From JBDTNL01 sp039933785 (GTDB lineage: Bacteria; Acidobacteriota; Thermoanaerobaculia; Multivoradales; JAGPDF01), in contig JBDTNL010000032.1 in assembly GCA_039933785.1 (NCBI GenBank), positions 1 through 42,343 on the forward strand: a DNA stretch of 42,343 nucleotides, written 5' to 3'. The notes under the pieces are model-generated. The model did no database searches. It was given only the letters and a program-made list of their open reading frames with translations, and was not told the origin of the DNA. Positions 1 to 10,646 of this stretch are shown piece after piece. Each line of letters begins with the position of its first letter. Position 1 is the first letter of the stretch. The position numbers and the translations under genes are program-made.

Positions 1-302
1 ACGTACGCCTCGGGCTGGTAGTAGTCGTAGTAGGAGACGAAATACTCCACCGCGTTGTCGGGAAAGAAGGTGCGGAACTCCTGGAACAGCTGCGCGGCGA
101 GGGTCTTGTTGTGCGAGAGGATGAGGGTCGGCCGGTTGACCTCCTCGATCAGCTTGGCGATGGTGAAGGTCTTGCCCGAGCCGGTGACGCCCAGGAGCAC
201 CTGCTCCCGGTCGCCGCCGCGAATGCCTTCGACAAGCTGCTGGATCGCCTGGGGCTGATCGCCGGAGGGAGAAAACGGCGAGACGAGACGGAATCGGTCC
301 AT
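1..302 (-). CDS. uvrB: UvrB, excinuclease ABC subunit B (N-terminal part, cut by window edge)
   Basis: UvrB is the helicase-like damage-verification subunit of UvrABC nucleotide excision repair. Only the first 100 codons are present; the gene continues beyond base 1. The start is the ATG at 302-300. Visible features are the SPSGDQP motif near residue 11, Walker A GVTGSGKT at 38-45, SHNKTLAAQL near 63-72 and the VSYYDYYQPEAY damage-binding beta-hairpin region at 89-100; together these are diagnostic of UvrB. It lies 57 bases after the upstream membrane-protein gene, has no Shine-Dalgarno sequence, and has a TAGAAT box 7 bases before the ATG, so it may have its own promoter and a leaderless transcript. 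This would let DNA repair be expressed apart from the envelope genes upstream. Confidence 0.97.
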   Translation of the reverse strand, partial: MDRFRLVSPFSPSGDQPQAIQQLVEGIRGGDREQVLLGVTGSGKTFTIAKLIEEVNRPTLILSHNKTLAAQLFQEFRTFFPDNAVEYFVSYYDYYQPEAY

Positions 303-309
303 GGCGCCG

Positions 310-315
310 ATTCTA
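310..315 (-). promoter_or_regulatory. Candidate -10 box of uvrB
   Basis: On the minus strand this reads TAGAAT, one mismatch from TATAAT. It ends 7 bases before the uvrB ATG, so transcription would begin at or next to the start codon. I see no convincing -35 box. Confidence 0.45.
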
Positions 316-359
316 TCGCCCGCAGTCTCGCGGCTTTTCCGCGCGGCGCGCTTCGAGGC

Positions 360-902
360 CTACGTCGCCGAGGGCGGGCTACTGGTCGCCGGAGTCGGAG
401 GTGCCGGTGGCGAAGTCTCCGACGGTGCCGGGCTGGGTGCAGCCTCCGGCACCGCCGGGGGCGAGTTCCCGCCGATCTTCTCGAACGCCTCGCTCAGAGC
501 GTTCAAGGTCTCTCGGGATACCGAACCCGAACCCGGCGAACCCACGGCTTTCATCAACTGTGCCTGAACCTGCTGCAACGCGATGGGGTCGATCTTGCCG
601 GCGCGGATCTTCACTAGAGCCGAAGAAAACGCAGACTCGAACCGTTCGCGATCCGCCGGGGTCACATTGGGCGCCAGGCCGGCGAGGACCGATGGCTTGG
701 CCTTCTCCAGGCTCCACGCCAGCAGGCTCTTGGCGTTCAACACCAGAGCCACTCCAGCGATTCCGATCAATAGGAAGATGACGCCGCAGCCGATCAGGAC
801 AGGCTTGCCACAGCCGCCCACTCGGGGCTCGGTCGGCGCGGTCCCGAATGGCTGAGGGGCCTGAGGCGCGAAGGGCGCGGGTGGAGGTGTGGGTTCGGAC
901 AT
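360..902 (-). CDS. Unknown proline-rich single-pass membrane protein, 180 aa
   Basis: I do not recognise a family. The N-terminal 28 residues are rich in Pro, Ala and Gln. One strong membrane segment spans about residues 34-55 (begins PVLIGCGVIFLLIGIAG). A soluble, partly helical domain follows (about 60-145), with an aspartate- and arginine-containing stretch TPADRERFESAF. The tail, from about 148, is again Pro/Ala/Ser/Thr-rich and likely disordered. A GGAG sequence 8 bases before the ATG supports the start. It lies 19 bases after the MTA phosphorylase gene and before uvrB on the same strand. The proline tails suggest periplasmic spanning or protein-protein contact, but that is inference. 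The ORF is clear; the function is not. Confidence 0.8.
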   Translation of the reverse strand: MSEPTPPPAPFAPQAPQPFGTAPTEPRVGGCGKPVLIGCGVIFLLIGIAGVALVLNAKSLLAWSLEKAKPSVLAGLAPNVTPADRERFESAFSSALVKIRAGKIDPIALQQVQAQLMKAVGSPGSGSVSRETLNALSEAFEKIGGNSPPAVPEAAPSPAPSETSPPAPPTPATSSPPSAT

Positions 903-921
903 GGCGTTCTCCGACTGGTGA

Positions 922-1788
922 CTAGGAATAGTACCGGCCGATGATCGGCCGCAGCTTCTCGATCGTCGCCGCGGGCACCAGCGAGCGCTCCGTGATCAGC
1001 GAGTGCGCGAGCGCGCTCGCACAGGGGCACGTGCGAGCGCCGGGGCCGACAGACGTGACGATCCGGCGGACCACCTCTTGCGCCATCCGCGAGTTCTGCT
1101 GAATGACCTTCATCACCGCCTCGCCGCTGACCGCTTCCTCGGACTCGTGCCAGCAATCGTAGTCGGTGACCATCGAAAGCGAGCCGTAGCAGATCTCGGC
1201 CTCGCGAGCGAGCTTGGCCTCCTGCAGATTGGTCATGCCGATGACGTCGACACCCCACGAGCGATGCACCCGGGACTCCGCTTTGGTCGAGAACTGCGGT
1301 CCTTCCATGCAGAGGTAGGTTCCGCCCTGATGCACCTTGGCGCCGGCAGCGCGTGCCGAGTCGCCGAAGATGCCGAACAGCTGCGGGCACACCGGGTCGG
1401 CCACCGACACGTGAGCGACCAGTCCCTCGCCGAAAAACGTGTCGGCGCGCTGATGGGTTCGGTCATAGAACTGATCCGGCACCACGATGTCGGTCGGCGC
1501 GTACTCGAGCTTCATCGAGCCCACGGCGCTCACCGAGATCAAGCGCTCGACTCCGAGGACCTTGAAGCCGAAGATGTTGGCGCGGAAATTCAGCTCCGAG
1601 GGCAGGATTCGGTGACCGCGCCCGTGCCGCGCCAGGAAGGCGACCGACTTGCCCTCGAGCTCGCCGATGACGTACGGGTCCGAGGGCTCGCCGAACGGCG
1701 TCGAGATGCGGCGCTCCTCGCGCACCACGAGACCATCCATGGAATAGAGGCCGCTGCCCCCGATGACGCCAATGTGAATATCCGACAT
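922..1788 (-). CDS. mtnP: S-methyl-5'-thioadenosine phosphorylase
   Basis: The enzyme phosphorolyses methylthioadenosine, the by-product of polyamine and related synthesis, to adenine and methylthioribose-1-phosphate. The 288-residue protein has the PNP/MTAP fold signatures: IGGSGLY at the N terminus (phosphate loop), RHGRGHRI, CMEGPQFSTKAES, GMTNLQEAKLARE, and VTDYDCW, whose aspartates recognise the purine base in MTAP enzymes. I chose the start at 1788 (MSDIHIG) over an upstream in-frame codon because AGGAG lies about 8 bases before it and family members begin there. It sits at the 3' end of the lipid A cluster, 32 bases after the GnnA-like gene. The homologous purine nucleoside phosphorylase at 14092 is a separate gene. 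Confidence 0.93.
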   Translation of the reverse strand: MSDIHIGVIGGSGLYSMDGLVVREERRISTPFGEPSDPYVIGELEGKSVAFLARHGRGHRILPSELNFRANIFGFKVLGVERLISVSAVGSMKLEYAPTDIVVPDQFYDRTHQRADTFFGEGLVAHVSVADPVCPQLFGIFGDSARAAGAKVHQGGTYLCMEGPQFSTKAESRVHRSWGVDVIGMTNLQEAKLAREAEICYGSLSMVTDYDCWHESEEAVSGEAVMKVIQQNSRMAQEVVRRIVTSVGPGARTCPCASALAHSLITERSLVPAATIEKLRPIIGRYYS

Positions 1789-1820
1789 GAAATCTCCTGG
1801 GTTTGATGAAGTCAAAGACT

Positions 1821-2765
1821 TCAGCTAGAGAGAATTGCCTTGCCCACTTCCAGCGCGGTGGCGAGGGCCTGGCGTCCTTGCGCTCCGCTGACCAGCGGAG
1901 CCGTCTCGCCGCGACATGCGGCGAGGAAGCCCTCGAGCTCACGGCGCAGCGGCTCGGCGCGCTCGACCGGCAGATCGTCGGGGAAGATCTGTCGCTTCCC
2001 GCCCGCCCCATCGGCCAGTCGATACCCCTTGATCTCCTGCGCTTGATAGTCGAGAGAGTAGTAGCTGTTGGGGAGGAACGCGCGCAGCTTGCGGATGCGC
2101 TCCGCCGAGACGCGCGACGCGGTCAGATTGGCGACGCATCCCGATTCCAGGGCCAGCCGTGCGTTGGCGATGTCCACCCGCTCCGACAAAACCGCGATCC
2201 CCGTGGCGCGTACCTCGCGCAAGGGGCTGGGATCGAGCGCGTGGAGGATCTGAATGTCGTGGATCATCAGGTCGAGTACCACGTCGACGTCGAGGCTGCG
2301 CGGCGTGAAGACCGCCAAGCGCTGCACTTCGAGGAAACGCGGAGCGCCGACCGAACGCAGCGCCTGCACGGCAGGGTTGAAAAATTCCACGTGCCCCACC
2401 GCCAGCACTCGATCGCGGGCTGCGGCGAGGAGCCTGTCGGCCTCGGCCAGCGAGCTGGCGATCGGCTTCTCGACCAGTACGTGAATGCCGCGCTCCAGCA
2501 GCCAACATCCGATCTCGGCGTGCGCCACGGTGGGAACAGCGACCACCGCGGCGTCGACGTTCTCGGCTAGGGCCTCGAGCGTCGGCCAGCTGCGCACGCC
2601 GTGTTCGCGCGCGATGGCGTCGGCGGTCGCGACGTTGCGATCGTGGATGCCGACCATGTCGGCTCCGGGCATCTGCGACAGGATGCGGGCGTGATGGCGA
2701 CCGAGGGCGCCGGTGCCGATGACTCCGACCCTCAGCGTGCGCGGCGTCTCAGGTTCAGGCGCCAT
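1821..2765 (-). CDS. Gfo/Idh/MocA oxidoreductase, GnnA-like (probable UDP-GlcNAc 3-dehydrogenase)
   Basis: This is a 314-residue NAD(P)-dependent sugar dehydrogenase. It shows the Rossmann motif GVIGTGALGRHHAR near the N terminus, the family's EKPIA catalytic-lysine motif, and GHVEFFNPA. Directly after lpxA, this arrangement matches GnnA, which oxidises C3 of UDP-GlcNAc before the transaminase GnnB adds an amino group to give 2,3-diamino-glucose lipid A (known from Acidithiobacillus and Leptospira). No GnnB is present in the window, so the assignment to that pathway is inference. The ATG at 2765 overlaps the lpxA stop by 11 bases and so suggests coupled translation; a longer frame opening at 2795 would overlap more and lies further from the conserved start. 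Alternatively it may act on another nucleotide sugar. Confidence 0.8.
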   Translation of the reverse strand: MAPEPETPRTLRVGVIGTGALGRHHARILSQMPGADMVGIHDRNVATADAIAREHGVRSWPTLEALAENVDAAVVAVPTVAHAEIGCWLLERGIHVLVEKPIASSLAEADRLLAAARDRVLAVGHVEFFNPAVQALRSVGAPRFLEVQRLAVFTPRSLDVDVVLDLMIHDIQILHALDPSPLREVRATGIAVLSERVDIANARLALESGCVANLTASRVSAERIRKLRAFLPNSYYSLDYQAQEIKGYRLADGAGGKRQIFPDDLPVERAEPLRRELEGFLAACRGETAPLVSGAQGRQALATALEVGKAILSS

Positions 2766-3582
2766 CGGCGGCTCCTCCCCGACTGCCCTGCGCACCGGGT
2801 ACGGACTTGATCACGCCGCGCTCGGAAGCGGCGATGAACTCGACCAGGTGACTCACGTCGCCGTCGCCGGGGAACTCGGCGCGCAAGCGCTCGAGCGCCG
2901 ACGAGGTGCTCAGCCGTTCCCGGGTCAGGATGCGAACCGCACGCTCCAGGTTGCGCAAGCGCTCCTCATCGAAACCGCGCCGCTCGAGCCCGATCCGGTT
3001 GATACCGTAGGTGGCGGGTTTCTGGCCGACCGTCTTCACGAACGGTAAGGCATCCTGGGTGATCACCGAAACGCCGCCAATGTAGGCGTACTTCCCGATC
3101 CGGCAGAACTGATGCACCGCGGCAAAGGCGCCGAGGGTGGCCTCGTCCCCGACCTCGACATGCCCGGCAAGCGTCGCGTTGTTGGCGAAAATCACCCGGT
3201 CGCCGACGATCGCGTCATGCGCGATGTGGGTGTACACCATGAAGAGACCGTCGCTTCCGATCCGCGTTACCCCACCGCCGGACGCCGTGCCGCGGTGCAC
3301 GGTGCAGAACTCTCGGAACTGGTTGCGGTCGCCGATCTCGAGCGTGGTGCGCTCGCCACGGTACTTCAGATCCTGCGGATCGAATCCCAGGCAGACGTGC
3401 GCGAAGACACGGTTGCCGCGGCCGAGGCGCAGCGGGCCCTCAAGCACCGCGCCGGACCCGATTTCAGTTCCCTCGCCAATCTCGACGTGGGGCCCGACCA
3501 CGGCGTGCGGACCGATGCGGACGCCCGCGGCGATATCGGCCGCGGGATCGATGACCGCGGTGGGATGGATCTCGGATTTCAT
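2755..3582 (-). CDS. lpxA: LpxA, acyl-ACP--UDP-N-acetylglucosamine O-acyltransferase
   Basis: LpxA catalyses the first step of lipid A synthesis, transferring an R-3-hydroxyacyl chain from acyl carrier protein to the C3 position of UDP-GlcNAc (an amide if the sugar is 3-amino). The 275-residue protein is built of left-handed beta-helix hexapeptide repeats, with HPTAVIDPAADI at the start. The motif HIAHDAIVGD holds catalytic His122 (His125 in E. coli). ANNATLAGHVEVGD, AAVHQFC and GINRIGLERRGF are typical; the last leads into the alpha-helical C-terminal domain. It is a little longer than E. coli LpxA (262), with an extended Gly/Ala-rich tail. It lies 6 bases after fabZ and overlaps the next gene. 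Confidence 0.97.
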   Translation of the reverse strand: MKSEIHPTAVIDPAADIAAGVRIGPHAVVGPHVEIGEGTEIGSGAVLEGPLRLGRGNRVFAHVCLGFDPQDLKYRGERTTLEIGDRNQFREFCTVHRGTASGGGVTRIGSDGLFMVYTHIAHDAIVGDRVIFANNATLAGHVEVGDEATLGAFAAVHQFCRIGKYAYIGGVSVITQDALPFVKTVGQKPATYGINRIGLERRGFDEERLRNLERAVRILTRERLSTSSALERLRAEFPGDGDVSHLVEFIAASERGVIKSVPGAQGSRGGAADGA

Positions 3583-3588
3583 TTCCGC

Positions 3589-4032
3589 CTAGCTCTTCTT
3601 CACCAGCGCCGTGGTGATCGTCGCCTCGGTGGCGATCTGGCCGTCGACCAAGGCCCGGCCGCGCAGCTTGCAATGCCCGCCGCGCAGCCACTCGACCTCG
3701 ACCTCCAGTACCAGCTGATCGCCGGGCACCACCGGCCGGCGAAAACGAGCCCGCTCCACCGAGGTGAGGTAGGTCAGGCTGCCCTGCTCGTCGGTCTGAC
3801 TGTTCAGCATCAGCAAGCCGCCGGCCTGCGCCAGCGCTTCGACGATCAGGACCCCCGGCATGACCGGGTTGCCGGGAAAGTGACCGGTGAAGAATTCTTC
3901 GTTGATGGTGACGTTCTTCAACGCCACGATGCGCTTGGAGGGCTCGAGCTCGCGAACTCGATCGACCAGTAGAAACGGATAGCGATGCGGCAGGAGCGAC
4001 ATGATCCACTGCACGTCCCAGGTTGTGCTCAC
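3589..4032 (-). CDS. fabZ: FabZ, (3R)-hydroxyacyl-ACP dehydratase
   Basis: FabZ dehydrates 3-hydroxyacyl-ACP in fatty acid elongation, competing with LpxA and LpxD for the same hydroxyacyl-ACP, which explains its place between them. The 147-residue hot-dog protein has LLPHRYPFLLVDRV near residue 13 and the catalytic motif HFPGNPVMPGVLIVEALAQ, with His51 and Glu65 as active-site residues. The start is a GTG at 4032-4030 that shares four bases (GTGA) with the lpxD stop, so it is probably translationally coupled. An open frame continues upstream through lpxD but encodes nothing recognisable. Confidence 0.96.
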   Translation of the reverse strand: MSTTWDVQWIMSLLPHRYPFLLVDRVRELEPSKRIVALKNVTINEEFFTGHFPGNPVMPGVLIVEALAQAGGLLMLNSQTDEQGSLTYLTSVERARFRRPVVPGDQLVLEVEVEWLRGGHCKLRGRALVDGQIATEATITTALVKKS

Positions 4033-5066
4033 TGTCCGTCCTTCCTCTCCAATTGCTTCTCGAGCGCCGCGATGCGCCGCTGCATGTCTTCCAGGCGGCT
4101 CGCCATGGCCTGTTGGCGGCGCCACTTTGCCGCCGGGATCGCCGGGATGCCCGCCACTTGCTCTCCCGCGGCGACGTCCTTGAAGACGGCGGACTTGGCC
4201 GCGACCCGCGCCCGGTCGCCGATCTCGAGATGCCCGCTGGTGCCCGACTGCCCGGCGATCACGACATAATCGCCGAGCACCGTCGAGCCCGAGACGCCAA
4301 CCTGCGCCACGATCAAGCAGCCCTTGCCGAGGCGCACATTGTGACCGAGCTGCACCAAGTTGTCGATCTTGGATCCGGCCCCGATTCTGGTTTCGTCGAG
4401 CATCGCCCGGTCGATGGTGGTATTCGAGCCGATCTCGACGTCGTCCTCCAGCGCTACGCGGCCTACCTGCGGCACTTTGACGTGCACGCCACCGTGGGTG
4501 GCAAAGCCGAATCCGTCGCTGCCGAGGATGGCGCCCGCGTGCACCATGCAACGTTCGCCGACGATCGTTCCGTCGTAGAGCACCGCGTGAGAATGGATCA
4601 GGCTGTCGCTCCCGATGCGGCATCCGCGTCCCACCACTGCCAGCGGCTCGATCACGACGCGCGGGCCGAGCTCGGCCCCGGCGCCGATCACCGCCAGAGC
4701 GCCGACGTGCGCCGAGCCGTCGATCCGGGCCCCTTCACCAACGATGGCCGTCGAATGGACGCCGGCGGCCGGCCACTCAGTCGGATGAAAGATCTCGAGC
4801 AGCTGCGCGAGCGCGTAGTACGGATCGACGTGAGCCAGCAGGTGACGGCCGAGGTAGTTTCCCTCGACCTGGGCCTCGGCGCTGGACACCAGGAGAGAGC
4901 CGGCTGCGCTTGCCAGCGCACGAGAACGGTAGCGCGGATTGGTGACGAACGAGAGATCCTCGGCGCCCGCTTCGTTCAGCGTGGCGATCCGGCGGACCGG
5001 CCGATCGGGGTCTCCGACCACCCGTCCACCGACCCGGCTCGCCAGGTCGCCGAGCCTGAAGCTCAC
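4029..5066 (-). CDS. lpxD: LpxD, UDP-3-O-(3-hydroxyacyl)glucosamine N-acyltransferase
   Basis: LpxD adds the second hydroxyacyl chain, at N2, of the lipid A precursor. The 345-residue protein begins with the LpxD-specific uridine-binding domain (about 1-100; IATLNEAGAEDLSFVTNP), followed by the hexapeptide beta-helix. The catalytic histidine is His242 in QLGHNVRLGKG. The signature SDGFGFAT lies near 183-190. A short charged coiled coil (about 318-342) ends the protein, as is usual for LpxD trimers. The gene begins 4 bases after the skp stop and overlaps fabZ by 4 bases. Confidence 0.97.
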   Translation of the reverse strand: MSFRLGDLASRVGGRVVGDPDRPVRRIATLNEAGAEDLSFVTNPRYRSRALASAAGSLLVSSAEAQVEGNYLGRHLLAHVDPYYALAQLLEIFHPTEWPAAGVHSTAIVGEGARIDGSAHVGALAVIGAGAELGPRVVIEPLAVVGRGCRIGSDSLIHSHAVLYDGTIVGERCMVHAGAILGSDGFGFATHGGVHVKVPQVGRVALEDDVEIGSNTTIDRAMLDETRIGAGSKIDNLVQLGHNVRLGKGCLIVAQVGVSGSTVLGDYVVIAGQSGTSGHLEIGDRARVAAKSAVFKDVAAGEQVAGIPAIPAAKWRRQQAMASRLEDMQRRIAALEKQLERKDGQ

Positions 5067-5070
5067 GCCG

Positions 5071-5610
5071 CTACTTGCCCTTCGGCGCCGCGGCCGCGTT
5101 GAGTTTCTGGATCACCTGTTCGGTAATGTCCAGCGAGTCGTCGGCATAGACCAGGCCGCTGTCGAACTTGCGCAGGATGATGCCGAAGGCGCCGGCCTTG
5201 CCGAGTTCGGCGATGATCGGATTCACCCGCTTCTCGATTACGTCAAAGGCCTCCTCCTGACGGCGCTGAAGCTCTTTCTGGGCGTCGTCCTGGAAGCGCC
5301 GAAAGTCGGTCGTCTTGTCGTCGACCTGCTTCTCGAGGTCGGCCAGTTTGTCCTCGGCGAGCGAGAGGCGGCCGTCGTTGATCTTCTGGCGCAGCGCGGC
5401 GATTTCGTCCTGCTTGCTCTTGGCCTCGCCGAGCTTGGCGTCCTGCAGCGCCTTGATCTTCGCTACCGCTTCCTTGCCGGGTGCGGAGTCGGTGAGGATC
5501 TTCTGCACGTCGATGATGCCGATCTTCGCCGCCTGCGCCTGCCCTGGCGACGGCAGGACGAGGGCGGCGGCGAGTACGAGGGTGGAAAGGGTCAGGGTCT
5601 CACGAAACAT
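5071..5610 (-). CDS. skp: Skp/OmpH family periplasmic chaperone
   Basis: Skp binds unfolded outer-membrane proteins in the periplasm and hands them to the BAM complex. The 179-residue protein has a signal peptide (about residues 1-26, ending AQA-A) and then the family's IGIIDVQKI start. A long Lys/Glu/Gln-rich coiled coil forms the tentacles, and a final beta segment includes GIILRKFDSGLVYADDSLDITE. I placed the start at 5610 because the upstream extension has no signal character and AAGGAG lies about 11 bases before this ATG. It follows bamA by 31 bases, the classical bamA-skp-lpxD order. Confidence 0.93.
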   Translation of the reverse strand: MFRETLTLSTLVLAAALVLPSPGQAQAAKIGIIDVQKILTDSAPGKEAVAKIKALQDAKLGEAKSKQDEIAALRQKINDGRLSLAEDKLADLEKQVDDKTTDFRRFQDDAQKELQRRQEEAFDVIEKRVNPIIAELGKAGAFGIILRKFDSGLVYADDSLDITEQVIQKLNAAAAPKGK

Positions 5611-5641
5611 GCGCGATGTTCTCCTTGGATTCAGATAGAGG

Positions 5642-8155
5642 TCAGAAGCTGGTTCCGATGCTGAACGTGAAGTGCTCGAACTGGTCGTCAGGCCGCGGCT
5701 TGAGGTTGAAGGCATAGATGAACCGCAACGGTGCGCCGAGCACGGGGACGAAGATACGCAGCTCGGCGCCGGCCGTGTAGTACATGCGATTCAGCGAGTA
5801 GCTCGAGTCGCTGCACAGCGGGTTGCCCACCGTGTCGCAATTGAAGGCGCCGGCGGCGTCGCTGAACAGCACCAGGCGAAACGGTCCCCCGAGCAGCAAG
5901 TGGTACTCCAGGCTTGCCGAAAGCTTGTCCTTACCTCCCAGGACGAGCCCGGTGTTGGCGTCCAACAAGCGCTTGCCGTGGCGGTCGATCACGCCGGCGG
6001 ACAGGTAGCGATGGCCACGAAGACCGTTGTTTTCACCGCCCAGGTAGTAGTAGTCGTAATAGGTCAGCCCTTGATGGTTGAGAGGGCGGATCCTACCCAC
6101 CGAGAAGTTCAGTCCCAGCACACTCTTTACCGGATAGTCGGTCAAACCGTGGAACCAAGTGAAGTCGACCTCCGGCCGGTAGTAGTACTTGGTACCGCCG
6201 AGCGGGCCGCCGGCGAAATCGACCGCGGCGCCGAAGTGCATGCCTCGGGTGGGCTCCAGGCGGCTGTCCATGCTGTCGTAGGAGTACGAGGGCTTGATCT
6301 GCGAAACATCGTAGCGACAGTCGCTGGTGTACGTGGTGCCCGCCAGTATGTTGGCGCAGTAGATATCCGAGGGCGGCAGCACGAAGCCGTCCCCGATGGT
6401 CACGATCTGTTCGATGCGCTGCTTCGAATAGGTATAGGCGAGAGATACGTTGTTGAACAGGCCGAAGGACCGCCCGTAGCTCAGCGTAGCGCCGCGATTC
6501 TTCGAGATCACTTCCTGGCTGGTCGAGACCGCGGAACTCTGGGTGTAGTCGTAGTTGTTCTGAAACAGTTGAAGACCCACGGACTGGGGTCGGTCGAGTA
6601 GCCAGGGAACGAAGTACGACACGTCGTAGATGTCGCGGATTCCGCCCGCCTGCACCGAAAGCCCGAGCGCCTCGCCGCGGCCGAGAAAGTTCTGCGTGCG
6701 CACCGAAAGCTGGCCGAAGAACCCGTCGGGCTGGCTCCATCCGCCGCCGATCTGAAGCTCGGTGCGGTCGGCCTCATCGCCCTTGAACACCAGATCCACG
6801 GTCTTCTTGTCGCTGTCGACGTTGGCGAACTCGACGGGATCGTTCTTGTCGGGTTTGAAGTACTGCAGCTGCTCCACCTTGAACACGCTGTTCTTCACCC
6901 CGGCGATGTTGAGCAGCATGCCTTCCTGCACCCGGAGCTCGCGCCGCAGCACCTTGTCGTGCGTGCGCAGGTTGCCGTGGAACTCGATGCGCCCGACGCG
7001 GTACTGGTCGCCCTCGGCGACGTGCACGATGACGTCGGCGACGCCGCCCTCGCGCTCCTTGAGCTCGGTGTTGACGTTGGCTTCGATGAAGCCGGTGTTC
7101 TTGTAGGTGTCAGTGATCTTCTCCACACCCTCGGTCACGATCTTGGCGCGCAGCCAGCCGCCGCTGTGGCGCCGGAAGGCCCGCAGCAGCTGCTCGTCGG
7201 TGTATTTCTTGTTGCCCTCGATCGAGATGTCACCGAATTTGTAGCGCTGCCCCTCCTCGATCGGAACGGTCAAGAAGAGACGGCGCTTCTTGTCCTTCGT
7301 GTTCACGGCGTTCGGGTTCAGCGCCTTGACCACGATCTCGGGATCGGAGACCACCACGTTCTTGTAGCCCACGCTCCGATACAGGTCGCGGACTTTGTCG
7401 AGGTCCTCGCGCGCGGTCGCGGGGTTGTAGATATCGTGCTTCAAGAAGCGCGAGATGAGGTTGGTCTGCGCCGTCTTGCGCATCGACCAGCGTAGCCGCC
7501 AATCGCCGTATACCGAATTGCCCTTGAAGTTGATCTTCTTGATCCGTACGCGGTCGCCCTCGTCCACCGAGTAGGTGACGCGCTGCTCGCCGGCGGTGAC
7601 CTCTTCGAGCCGATACTTGATCTCGGCGAAGCGGTAGCCCTTTTCCCGATACATGTCCTCGAGCGTCACCTTCAAACGAGTGAGCTCGCCGAAATCGATC
7701 GGCTCGCCTTCGTGGACGCGGATGCGATCCTTCACGATGCGATCGGTGATGTCGGTGTTGCCGATCCGCTTGAGGCCTTCGTACACGATCGAGCGCAGAA
7801 CCGCCCGCTCCTTGAGCTTGATATGGAGCTTGACGCCGCCCGCCACCGGTTGAGTGTCGATCTGCAGATCGTCGACCAGGTTACGGGCCCAGAGGTCGTG
7901 CAGGTCGGTGTTCAGGCGGCGCTCGTCGAGCGGCTGTCCAACCTTGAGGCCGAGGTAGAACAACAGGCTCTCTTCGGCGACGGTGTGGAGCCCCTCGACC
8001 TCGATCGCCTGGATGATGGGGTGGGAGGCGGGCTCCGCCGCGGCCGCCTCGTCGCCTCCCTGGGCGCGAGCCCCGTCGGCCAGCGACCACGTCATCCCGA
8101 CCGCGATGAACGTGGCCAGCCACACGGGCGCAAGCAGGCGTGCTACTCGTCTCAT
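5642..8155 (-). CDS. bamA: BamA, outer-membrane protein assembly factor
   Basis: BamA is the central pore and insertase of the beta-barrel assembly machine. The 837-residue precursor has a signal peptide (about 1-32) and five POTRA domains; their starts are visible at HPIIQAIEVEGL, VLRSIVYEGL, VRIKKINFKGN, YKFGDISIEGN and YRVGRIEFHGN. A 16-strand barrel follows from about residue 455. The barrel carries the Omp85 motif in loop 6 as NNGLRGHRYLSAG. The protein ends in ...FTFSIGTSF, a C-terminal aromatic outer-membrane signature. GGGAG lies about 6 bases before the ATG. It lies between clpC (37 bases upstream) and skp. Confidence 0.98.
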   Translation of the reverse strand: MRRVARLLAPVWLATFIAVGMTWSLADGARAQGGDEAAAAEPASHPIIQAIEVEGLHTVAEESLLFYLGLKVGQPLDERRLNTDLHDLWARNLVDDLQIDTQPVAGGVKLHIKLKERAVLRSIVYEGLKRIGNTDITDRIVKDRIRVHEGEPIDFGELTRLKVTLEDMYREKGYRFAEIKYRLEEVTAGEQRVTYSVDEGDRVRIKKINFKGNSVYGDWRLRWSMRKTAQTNLISRFLKHDIYNPATAREDLDKVRDLYRSVGYKNVVVSDPEIVVKALNPNAVNTKDKKRRLFLTVPIEEGQRYKFGDISIEGNKKYTDEQLLRAFRRHSGGWLRAKIVTEGVEKITDTYKNTGFIEANVNTELKEREGGVADVIVHVAEGDQYRVGRIEFHGNLRTHDKVLRRELRVQEGMLLNIAGVKNSVFKVEQLQYFKPDKNDPVEFANVDSDKKTVDLVFKGDEADRTELQIGGGWSQPDGFFGQLSVRTQNFLGRGEALGLSVQAGGIRDIYDVSYFVPWLLDRPQSVGLQLFQNNYDYTQSSAVSTSQEVISKNRGATLSYGRSFGLFNNVSLAYTYSKQRIEQIVTIGDGFVLPPSDIYCANILAGTTYTSDCRYDVSQIKPSYSYDSMDSRLEPTRGMHFGAAVDFAGGPLGGTKYYYRPEVDFTWFHGLTDYPVKSVLGLNFSVGRIRPLNHQGLTYYDYYYLGGENNGLRGHRYLSAGVIDRHGKRLLDANTGLVLGGKDKLSASLEYHLLLGGPFRLVLFSDAAGAFNCDTVGNPLCSDSSYSLNRMYYTAGAELRIFVPVLGAPLRFIYAFNLKPRPDDQFEHFTFSIGTSF

Positions 8156-8192
8156 ACCTCTCCCAGGCCGCGGTCCGGCGGCGACGATTGGT

Positions 8193-10619
<2,427 letters not shown>

Positions 10620-10646
10620 CGAACGTACCCCGAAGCCCTTGTTAAA

